Of a DNA stretch of 9,012 bases, positions 1 through 5,308 are shown one piece after another. The notes below the pieces were generated by a model. That model was not told the DNA's origin. It was given only the letters and a program-made list of their open reading frames with translations, and ran no database searches. This DNA comes from an uncultured Chloroflexota bacterium (GTDB lineage Bacteria > Chloroflexota > Anaerolineae > Aggregatilineales > Phototrophicaceae): positions 1 through 9,012 of the forward strand of contig CALDGT010000778.1 of NCBI GenBank assembly GCA_937942935.1, read 5' to 3'. Positions within the stretch are counted from its first letter, which is position 1, and each line of letters opens with the position of its first letter. The translations under genes were made by a program, and so were the position numbers.

Positions 1-1317
1 CGTGGGGTGTATGGTCATGCGCCCCAATTCCGCAAATGGCACGAAAAACCCGAATTACCCCCACTTGGGCGCGATTTCTTTGGGGGTGACTTGCGCGGGG
101 TTATCCAAAAATTAGATTATCTCGCCGATTTAGGCGTGGAATGTATTTATTTTAACCCAATTTTTGAAGCCTCAACGAATCATCGTTATGAAGCCATCAA
201 TTTCATGAAAATAGACCCTATGCTCGGTACAGAAGCCGATTTTGATGAATTATTGCGCGAAGCACACAAGCGTAACATCAAAATTGTGCTAGATGCGGTG
301 TTTAATCATTGCTCATCCGATAGCATTTATTTCGACATCGGCAATAATTACGGGGATGGGGCTTATCACTCGGTAGAATCGCCGTATTATCGCTGGTTCA
401 CATTCGACCCACATCCCACAGGGTATCATGGTTGGTGGGGGATGGGATTCATGCCCGAATTCACCGAATCTCCCGAAATGGAAGCGTATTTCTTAGGTGA
501 AAATGGTGTGACCGCCTATTGGCTCAATAAAGGCATTGATGGCTGGCGGGCAGATGTCCCATTCGATAACACCGATGAATTTTGGCTTCGCTTTCGTGAC
601 CGTGTGAATAAAACCAAGCCAGAAGCATGGACAATCAGCGAAGAATGGCGCGATGCAACCCATTATTTATTGGGCGATATGTTTAATGCCACCATGAATT
701 ATCGGTTTATGTGGGCAACGCGCGGATTTTTTGCTCATGACAAATTGTCTGCCAGTGAAATGGATGACCGCCTAAATGCGTGGATGCGCGATACCCCCTA
801 CCCCGCCTTAGCCAGCCAAATGAACCTGCTCGACTCACATGATATTGACCGCCTCATTCATGCTTGTGAGGGTGATAAAGCAAAATATCGGCAGTGTATG
901 GCATTTTTATTCGCACATATCGGCGCACCTACTATTTTTTATGGGAGTGAGACTGCTATTGATGGCACCATGCAAGAAGATGGTCGCCGTACCATGCCTT
1001 GGAATCATTTAGACCACGATTTAATTGCCTTCTTCAAAAAATTGATGCACCTGCGTAAGAGTACCGCCGTTTTGCGGACTGGTGATGTTCAAACTGTGTG
1101 GCTCAATGATGACACCCGCACATATGCCTTCCGCCGTAAATTGGGCGAACACGTTTTATATGCTGTGTTCAATGGTGGCGATAAAGAAGCGACTATCAAA
1201 CTCGATGAATCGGGGTTGTGGCATGATTTGCTCGGCGAGGTGACAACCGTCGGCGGAAATGGCAAACTCTCAGTCACGCTCAAACCGCGCGGGTTTGCTT
1301 GGTTGGTGAAAAAATAG
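1..1317 (+). CDS. GH13 alpha-amylase-family glycosidase (cyclomaltodextrinase/neopullulanase-like), 5'-truncated
   Basis: This protein should hydrolyse alpha-1,4 (and perhaps alpha-1,6) bonds in maltodextrins, cyclodextrins or pullulan. The frame is open to the left edge, so the GTG at 7 is probably internal; 438 residues are visible. Counting that GTG codon as residue 1, the four GH13 signatures occur in order: DAVFNH at 96-101; GWRADV at 179-184 with nucleophile Asp183; SEEW at 211-214 with acid/base Glu212 (usually GEIW); and LLDSHD at 274-279 with transition-state Asp279 (often NHD). FFGGDLRGVIQKLDYL and YFNPIFEA near the start are typical of the GH13_20 group. Such enzymes are usually near 580 residues with an N-terminal CBM34 domain, so the missing part is probably that domain plus the first barrel strand. 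Residues from about 355 form the C-terminal beta domain. It looks cytoplasmic by family, but no signal-peptide region can be inspected. The exact substrate cannot be read from this sequence. Confidence 0.93.
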   Translation, partial: RGVYGHAPQFRKWHEKPELPPLGRDFFGGDLRGVIQKLDYLADLGVECIYFNPIFEASTNHRYEAINFMKIDPMLGTEADFDELLREAHKRNIKIVLDAVFNHCSSDSIYFDIGNNYGDGAYHSVESPYYRWFTFDPHPTGYHGWWGMGFMPEFTESPEMEAYFLGENGVTAYWLNKGIDGWRADVPFDNTDEFWLRFRDRVNKTKPEAWTISEEWRDATHYLLGDMFNATMNYRFMWATRGFFAHDKLSASEMDDRLNAWMRDTPYPALASQMNLLDSHDIDRLIHACEGDKAKYRQCMAFLFAHIGAPTIFYGSETAIDGTMQEDGRRTMPWNHLDHDLIAFFKKLMHLRKSTAVLRTGDVQTVWLNDDTRTYAFRRKLGEHVLYAVFNGGDKEATIKLDESGLWHDLLGEVTTVGGNGKLSVTLKPRGFAWLVKK

Positions 1318-1364
1318 TTCAAGTTTTCCCTGATGAGGAATAACTATTTTTCGATACCATTCAG

Positions 1365-1397
1365 AAAGGGCATGAGCAAACATTCATGCCCTTTTTT
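1365..1397 (+). terminator. Rho-independent terminator after the GH13 gene
   Basis: An 11-bp perfect stem (AAAGGGCATGA at 1365-1375 pairing with TCATGCCCTTT at 1384-1394) encloses an 8-nt loop and runs into a T tract ending at 1397. It lies 48 nt after the GH13 stop and separates that gene from the sigma/anti-sigma cassettes. Confidence 0.9.
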
Positions 1398-1434
1398 GTT
1401 GCTTTTTGATAACCATCGGACACGATTAATCACG

Positions 1435-1464
1435 TCCCTACTAACTTTTTTGTGAGGGTAGGGA
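1435..1464. promoter_or_regulatory. Inverted repeat around the putative promoter of cassette 1
   Basis: TCCCTAC (1435-1441) and GTAGGGA (1458-1464) form a perfect 7-bp inverted repeat with a 16-nt gap. The right arm overlaps the candidate -10 and the gap contains the candidate -35 (ACTTTTTT). The matching positions of cassette 2 (3360-3389) do not contain this repeat. It could be an operator or chance; nothing shows which protein would bind. Confidence 0.3.
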
Positions 1465-1468
1465 TACT
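1444..1468 (+). promoter_or_regulatory. Putative promoter of sigma/anti-sigma cassette 1
   Basis: ACTTTTTT at 1444-1451 and GATACT at 1463-1468 recur at exactly the same spacing in cassette 2 (ACTTTTT at 3369, GATAGT at 3388), while the bases between differ. The AACTTT at 1443-1448 recalls the AAC core of ECF -35 elements, which would fit autoregulation, and GATACT resembles a weak sigma-70 -10. Start of transcription would be near 1475. Motif assignment is inference. Confidence 0.35.
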
Positions 1469-1473
1469 AGGTG

Positions 1474-1534
1474 TGATTGCTCAGAGCAAGGAGGCAAGAT
1501 TGGACGACAAACAAGCTATCGCCCATATCAAACG
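1474..1534 (+). repeat. 61-bp perfect direct repeat (leader, Shine-Dalgarno and first codons), copy 1
   Basis: Positions 1474-1534 are identical base for base to 3399-3459. The block begins about where a transcript from the putative promoter would start. It includes the palindrome TTGCTCAGAGCAA (1477-1489), the Shine-Dalgarno AAGGAGG (1488-1494), the TTG start (1500) and the first codons of the sigma gene. Downstream the two genes differ at many synonymous positions. Confidence 0.9.
1488..1502 (+). promoter_or_regulatory. Perfect Shine-Dalgarno site fixing a TTG start (sigma factor 1)
   Basis: AAGGAGG at 1488-1494 is followed after 5 nt by an in-frame TTG at 1500-1502. The in-frame GTG codons at 1452 and 1473 lack a comparable site, and the first lies inside the putative promoter. 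Starting at TTG gives an N-terminus of the kind usual for ECF sigma factors. The same arrangement is found in cassette 2. Confidence 0.8.
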
Positions 1535-2063
1535 AAAGAATATGCAGGGGCTTGCCCACTTAGTAGCGACCTATCAACATCAAGCGTTGCGCGCCGCCGA
1601 TGTGATAACCCGCGATGTAGGGCTTGCCGAAGATATAGTGCAAGGTGCATTCATCAAAGTATATAAGCGGATAGACCAATACGATACATCCCGCCCGTTC
1701 AAGGCATGGTTTATGAAAATGGTGGTGAATGATGCCATCAAAGCCGTGACACGCCGTCAGATGGTCTCGTTAGACGATGACCAAGACAAAATTCCGCTTG
1801 GTGATATGTTGCCCGCCGATGATGCCGACCCGTTTTTCATCATCATGGAGACAGAAGACCGCGAAATAATCGAAAAGGCATTAGACGACCTGCCACCGCA
1901 ATTACGGGCAGTCATCATGCTCAAATACTTTTTGGAATATAGCGAAGATGAAATTTCTGTAACCCTAGATGAACCACGTAGCACCATCAAATGGCGATTA
2001 TACACCGCCCGCAACCGTTTACGACTTGCACTCAGTCCACTCATTTACGAAAGAGAGGCGTAA
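1500..2063 (+). CDS. ECF-type RNA polymerase sigma factor (cassette 1)
   Basis: This 187-residue protein is an extracytoplasmic-function sigma factor: it would bind core RNA polymerase and direct it to a small stress regulon. Sigma-2 spans about residues 17-87: ITRDVGLAEDIVQGAF at 36-51 is region 2.1/2.2, and the DQYDTSRPFKAWF stretch with VVNDAIKAVTRR (59-86) covers 2.3/2.4. An acidic linker (92-120) follows. Sigma-4 is at about 125-178, with LPPQLRAVIMLKYF and the helix-turn-helix YSEDEISVTLDEPRSTIKWRLYTARNRLR. Trp165 in the recognition helix is odd, as this site is normally small or polar. The TTG start is chosen from the Shine-Dalgarno at 1488; a longer form from GTG 1473 is possible. The stop is followed 2 nt later by the anti-sigma-like gene, which implies translational coupling. 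It is about 81% identical to the cassette 2 sigma by hand alignment. Confidence 0.92.
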   Translation: MDDKQAIAHIKRKNMQGLAHLVATYQHQALRAADVITRDVGLAEDIVQGAFIKVYKRIDQYDTSRPFKAWFMKMVVNDAIKAVTRRQMVSLDDDQDKIPLGDMLPADDADPFFIIMETEDREIIEKALDDLPPQLRAVIMLKYFLEYSEDEISVTLDEPRSTIKWRLYTARNRLRLALSPLIYEREA

Positions 2064-2065
2064 AA

Positions 2066-3295
2066 ATGTCAGATGACCAACGCTTCACACAATGGCTACA
2101 AGATTATGAAGCCGAAAGGATGCCAGACGATATGAATCTTTGGAACGCAATTGAATCTCAAATCAGACCAGTTCGCCGTACCACTGTTTTACCCCGTGTA
2201 GGATGGTTAGTCGCTGTCCTCATGATTATCATGACAACCGCAGGTGTGTATGCACTCGACCAAATCATCAACAATCAAGCCGGTGATAAAGGCATGAATG
2301 CCGTCACCGAACAAGGCAAGGTAGCAGAGTTGTATATCACCAATGAATTTGGCGGTGAATTTGACCTCGATGTTACACTCCAAACCGTTTATGTTGATAG
2401 CAACCGTGCTTTCGTTGCAATCAGCGCGGCGGGCGTAGCCCCTGCAAATGCCCCAATTAATTTATATATGAACCCCCATGTCATTTTGCCAAATGGTGAT
2501 GAACTACCCTTCTTAACATTTGGTGGTGGCGGCGGTGGTGGCGGTGGCGGTGGTGGCGACGAAGAGATCACCCTCGTACCATTTGAAGTATCTATGGTAC
2601 CCAATTTTGATGCCAGCATCATCGAAACAACCGATGCCATTCTGCCACTCGTTATCAAAGTCGAATTGGCATATGTCAATATTCTTGATGCCGAACAAGG
2701 AATGATTTTTCTCGGCGAAACCCAATTTGAAGTCGAAGTGCCATTCAATCAAGGCGTTACCCTCACCCCAAATCAATCTGTGACGGTTGGTAATAATGAA
2801 TTGCGCTTGCAAAAAGTAGTGATTGCACCATCGCTTACCCGCTTAGAGATGTGCTATGGCGAGCCAGCCCATCCAGAAGGTAATGTCGTTGATTCCAGTA
2901 TGCCATGGCAACCGGTGGTGAGCCTGTCGGTTAATGGTGAGGTTGTGCTTGATGGTGTTAGTGTGTATCTGTCACAATTGGACTACAATCCCGAAACACA
3001 ATGCTATGATTATAATGTGACCGAAGCATTAGATAGCTACACAGGCGATTGGTCACTCTCAGTAGACTATTTAGGATACCAACTCATACCACCCACAGAC
3101 GAGTTACAAGCGGCATTTGACGCGGCGGGTGTATCTACCATTGCCCTTCCCGGAGGTGGTTTTATGATTGACCCAGAAGTCTCGGATGAAACCAGCATGG
3201 TGAAATTTCAAGAAGCCAGTTTAGCCATCTATCAACAATGGCAAGAAAAAATCGAAGGCGCGTGGACATTCACTTTCACCGTTCCAGAAGCATAA
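2066..3295 (+). CDS. Single-pass membrane anti-sigma-like protein with polyglycine tract (cassette 1)
   Basis: This 409-residue protein probably holds the upstream sigma factor inactive at the membrane until its outer domain senses a signal; the role is inferred from gene pairing and topology. The cytoplasmic part is short (residues 1-45, with the motif RFTQWLQDYEAERMPDD). One membrane helix spans about 46-68, and the rest is outside. Residues about 85-150 resemble the DUF4179 domain of ECF anti-sigma proteins. A run of 12 glycines (153-164) interrupts the outer domain, and the block around LRLQKVVIAPSLTRLEMCY (247-264) starts a second beta-rich domain. Cys263 and Cys313, conserved in the paralog, could form a disulfide. 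The start is ATG 2066, with GAGAGG at 2053-2058, two bases after the sigma stop. The open frame extends upstream to 1991, but that part overlaps the sigma gene. No catalytic motif was seen. Confidence 0.85.
   Translation: MSDDQRFTQWLQDYEAERMPDDMNLWNAIESQIRPVRRTTVLPRVGWLVAVLMIIMTTAGVYALDQIINNQAGDKGMNAVTEQGKVAELYITNEFGGEFDLDVTLQTVYVDSNRAFVAISAAGVAPANAPINLYMNPHVILPNGDELPFLTFGGGGGGGGGGGGDEEITLVPFEVSMVPNFDASIIETTDAILPLVIKVELAYVNILDAEQGMIFLGETQFEVEVPFNQGVTLTPNQSVTVGNNELRLQKVVIAPSLTRLEMCYGEPAHPEGNVVDSSMPWQPVVSLSVNGEVVLDGVSVYLSQLDYNPETQCYDYNVTEALDSYTGDWSLSVDYLGYQLIPPTDELQAAFDAAGVSTIALPGGGFMIDPEVSDETSMVKFQEASLAIYQQWQEKIEGAWTFTFTVPEA
2522..2557 (+). repeat. GGN trinucleotide repeat encoding 12 glycines
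   Basis: Twelve consecutive glycine codons, a mixture of GGT and GGC, lie within the outer domain of the cassette 1 anti-sigma-like gene. The paralog has eight at the same place. Mixed codons argue against a very recent pure-repeat expansion, but the length difference shows the tract changes by whole codons. Confidence 0.95.
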
Positions 3296-3325
3296 TTTAC
3301 CCCTAAACCAAATCAAATAGCCCCC

Positions 3326-3367
3326 AAAGACCTGCAACTTTTGCAGGTCTTTTTTATTTTTTTTTTT
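3326..3367 (+). terminator. Rho-independent terminator after cassette 1
   Basis: A 12-bp stem (3326-3337 with 3341-3352; core GACCTGCAA/TTGCAGGTC) with a 3-nt loop runs into T3350-3355, an A, then eleven Ts to 3367. It lies 30 nt after the anti-sigma stop, so cassette 2 should need its own promoter in the 57 nt before its TTG start. Confidence 0.92.
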
Positions 3368-3368
3368 G

Positions 3369-3393
3369 ACTTTTTGCTCAGTTCATGGATAGT
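3369..3393 (+). promoter_or_regulatory. Putative promoter of sigma/anti-sigma cassette 2
   Basis: ACTTTTT at 3369-3375 and GATAGT at 3388-3393 match the cassette 1 elements at an exact 1925-bp offset and the same spacing. Here TTGACT (3366-3371) lies 16 nt before GATAGT, so a housekeeping-type promoter is also possible. The element sits directly after the cassette 1 terminator. Confidence 0.35.
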
Positions 3394-3398
3394 AATCA

Positions 3399-3459
3399 TG
3401 ATTGCTCAGAGCAAGGAGGCAAGATTGGACGACAAACAAGCTATCGCCCATATCAAACG
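3399..3459 (+). repeat. 61-bp perfect direct repeat (leader, Shine-Dalgarno and first codons), copy 2
   Basis: This is identical to 1474-1534. It holds the palindrome TTGCTCAGAGCAA (3402-3414), AAGGAGG (3413-3419) and the TTG start at 3425. A further copy of the 8-mer TTGCTCAG occurs just upstream at 3374-3381, only in this cassette. Confidence 0.9.
3413..3427 (+). promoter_or_regulatory. Perfect Shine-Dalgarno site fixing a TTG start (sigma factor 2)
   Basis: AAGGAGG at 3413-3419 precedes TTG 3425-3427 by 5 nt, as in cassette 1. The open frame runs back to a TTG at 3341, but that lies in the stem of the preceding terminator and encodes a low-complexity Phe-rich stretch, so it is not a credible start. 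An in-frame ATG at 3398 adds nine residues but has only a weak ribosome site. Confidence 0.8.
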
Positions 3460-3988
3460 GAAAGACATGCGCGGGCTTGCCCATTTAGTCGCAACATATC
3501 AACATCAGGCGTGGCGCACCGCCGATGTCATCACACGCGATATTGGGCTGGCAAAGGACATTGTGCAAGGCGCATTTATCAAAGTATTTCAACGAATAGA
3601 CCAATACGATACATCACGTCCGTTTAAGGCATGGTTTATCAAAATCGTGGTTAACGATGCCATTAAAGCGATGTCGCGTCATGCAACCATCTCATTAGAT
3701 GATGACCAAGATAAAATTCCGCTTGGCGAGATATTGCCAGATGACGATGCAGACCCCTTTCTCATCGTCAGCGATGCAGAAGACCGCGAAATCATCGAAA
3801 AAGCACTCGATGCCCTCTCCACTAACCTACGGGCGGTCATCGTGTTGAAATATTTTTTAGATTATAGCGAGGATGAAATTTCGGCTTTGCTAGATGAACC
3901 CCGTAGCACTATCAAAGGGCGTTTATACACGGCTCGAAACCGATTGCGACTTGCGCTCAGACCATTAGTAGAAGAAAGAGAGGCGTAA
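3425..3988 (+). CDS. ECF-type RNA polymerase sigma factor (cassette 2)
   Basis: This is a 187-residue paralog of the cassette 1 sigma factor, the same length with no gaps and about 36 substitutions by hand count. Sigma-2 lies at about 17-87 and sigma-4 at about 125-178, with the helix-turn-helix YSEDEISALLDEPRSTIKGRLYTARNRLR. Three differences may matter. Lys44 replaces the widely conserved Glu of the AEDIVQ motif in region 2.2, which contacts core polymerase. Gly165 replaces Trp in the recognition helix. RHATI replaces RRQMV at 86-90, near the end of region 2.4. Together these suggest changed promoter preference or polymerase affinity rather than a simple dosage copy. The frame is intact. 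The stop is 2 nt before the next ATG, so it is coupled with its own anti-sigma-like partner. Confidence 0.91.
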   Translation: MDDKQAIAHIKRKDMRGLAHLVATYQHQAWRTADVITRDIGLAKDIVQGAFIKVFQRIDQYDTSRPFKAWFIKIVVNDAIKAMSRHATISLDDDQDKIPLGEILPDDDADPFLIVSDAEDREIIEKALDALSTNLRAVIVLKYFLDYSEDEISALLDEPRSTIKGRLYTARNRLRLALRPLVEEREA

Positions 3989-3990
3989 CG

Positions 3991-5241
3991 ATGACAAATC
4001 AACGCTTCGGAGATTGGCTCAAAGATTATCAAGCCGAAAGGATACCAGACGATATGAAACTCTGGAATGAAATAGAATTTCAAATTATTCCGACCCGCCG
4101 TAAAATTGTCATTTCACGAGTAGGATGGTTGGTTGCAATCCTCATGCTCATCATGACCACCGCAGGGGTCTATGCCCTAGACCAAATTTTGAATAATCAA
4201 ACGGGTGATAAAGGCATGGATGCGGTCACAGAACAAGGTAAAGTGGCAGAGTTGTATATCACCAATCAAATCGGCGGTGACTATGAACTGAGTGTCACCC
4301 TCCAAACCATTTATGCCGATAGCAATCGTGTTTTTGTGGCGATTAGCGCATCTGGCACAGCACCTGTAGATGATACAATCTCGCTAAGGCTCACCCCATA
4401 TATTGTTTTGCCCAACGGTGACGAACTCCCATTCTTAGGATTTGGCGGTGGTGGCGGCGGTGGTGGTAGCATAGATTCAGACCGTGTGCCTATTGGCATA
4501 GCTATAAATGCAAATTTCGATGCGAGTCTCATCGCTATTACAGAACCAGAATTAAACCTCATCATTCGTGTAGACTTGGCATATACAAAAGATAATGATA
4601 TGGTCTATCCACAACAAGAATATAGTCTCGGAGAGACACAATTTGAGGCGACTGTGCCATTTAATCGGGGAGTTACCCTCACACCAAATCAAACCGTGAT
4701 GGGAGATGGCATTGAAATGCGCCTACAAAAAGTGGTCATTGCGCCATCCCTCACCCGTTTGGAATTATGCTATGTTGAGCCTGCTCAACCAGAAGCAGAC
4801 ATCTTATATCCAAATGTGTGGCAACCGGTGGTTAGTTTACACGTCAATAACGAGGCAATTCTGGAAAATATTGATATTGCCCTCTCAGAGCTAGATTATC
4901 GCACCGAAACAGGGTGTTATACCTATAATGTGACAGAATCGCTCGATAGTTACGCAGGTGAATGGGCTTTTTCAGTTGATTATTTGGGTTATCAACTCAT
5001 CCCGCCAATGGATGAATTACAGCAAGCCTTTGATGAAGCAGGGTTGCCATTTGTTGCGATGGAAGGTGGTGGTTATATGCTTGCGAGGTCAGAAGCTAAC
5101 CCACATCAAACCCGTGAAGATGTACCAGAAGATTACGAAGAACTCCAAGCACTAAGTGATTCTGCCCAAGCCATTTATCAGCAATGGCGAGAAAAAATTG
5201 AAGGGGCTTGGACATTCATCTTCACCGTGCCAGAAGCATAA
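3991..5241 (+). CDS. Single-pass membrane anti-sigma-like protein with polyglycine tract (cassette 2)
   Basis: This 416-residue paralog of the cassette 1 anti-sigma-like protein has the same architecture: a short cytoplasmic N-terminus (1-43), a membrane helix at about 44-66, a DUF4179-like outer domain, a glycine run of eight (152-159), then a second beta-rich domain with Cys260 and Cys309 at the positions of the other paralog's two cysteines. The membrane helix, the LPNGDELPFL block before the glycines, LQKVVIAPSLTRLE and the last twenty residues (ending FTVPEA) are the best conserved parts. The segment after the glycines (160-215) and the stretch at 361-390 are the most changed, the latter with an insertion rich in Glu and Asp. 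If the outer domain is the sensor, the two copies may have split their signals. The start is ATG 3991 with GAGAGG at 3978-3983. Confidence 0.85.
   Translation: MTNQRFGDWLKDYQAERIPDDMKLWNEIEFQIIPTRRKIVISRVGWLVAILMLIMTTAGVYALDQILNNQTGDKGMDAVTEQGKVAELYITNQIGGDYELSVTLQTIYADSNRVFVAISASGTAPVDDTISLRLTPYIVLPNGDELPFLGFGGGGGGGGSIDSDRVPIGIAINANFDASLIAITEPELNLIIRVDLAYTKDNDMVYPQQEYSLGETQFEATVPFNRGVTLTPNQTVMGDGIEMRLQKVVIAPSLTRLELCYVEPAQPEADILYPNVWQPVVSLHVNNEAILENIDIALSELDYRTETGCYTYNVTESLDSYAGEWAFSVDYLGYQLIPPMDELQQAFDEAGLPFVAMEGGGYMLARSEANPHQTREDVPEDYEELQALSDSAQAIYQQWREKIEGAWTFIFTVPEA
4444..4467 (+). repeat. GGN trinucleotide repeat encoding 8 glycines
   Basis: Eight consecutive GGT/GGC codons follow LPFLGF, at the position of the 12-glycine tract in the cassette 1 paralog (2522-2557). 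Confidence 0.95.
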
Positions 5242-5260
5242 ATGATGATATGAAATCAAT

Positions 5261-5291
5261 AAAAGTGCGCTAGAAATAAGCGCACTTTTTT
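5261..5291. terminator. Bidirectional intrinsic terminator between convergent sigma/anti-sigma operons
   Basis: AAAAGTGCGCT (5261-5271) pairs with AGCGCACTTTT (5279-5289) around a 7-nt loop. On the plus strand T5286-5291 follows the G+C core; on the minus strand the stem ends in TTTTATT. It lies 19 nt after the cassette 2 stop and 17 nt past the end of the minus-strand anti-sigma-like gene, so it can end both transcripts. Confidence 0.9.
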
Positions 5292-5308
5292 ATCCCCAAA
5301 TATGAGAT

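Noticed and set aside
1991..2065. Upstream extension of the first anti-sigma-like frame
   Set aside because: It overlaps the sigma gene in another frame and is absent from copy 2, whose ATG 3991 aligns with ATG 2066.
2389..2812. Minus-strand frames with polyproline or Ala/Thr repeats opposite the glycine tract
   Set aside because: They are shadows of the GGN repeat in the anti-sigma-like gene, with no ribosome site and no family resemblance; the same happens at 4311-4565.
3341..3424. N-terminal extension of the second sigma factor reading MQVFFIFFFDFLLSS, like a signal peptide
   Set aside because: It is the translation of the terminator stem, its T tract and the promoter region. A perfect Shine-Dalgarno places the start at TTG 3425, and the first copy has no matching extension.
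3385..3627. 80-residue plus-strand frame overlapping the second sigma gene
   Set aside because: It is out of frame with a strongly supported sigma factor, and the conserved protein is in the other frame.
1444..5241. The duplication as a transposon or integron cassette
   Set aside because: No transposase, terminal inverted repeats, target-site duplication or attC-like sites were seen at the unit ends; an ordinary tandem gene duplication explains it.
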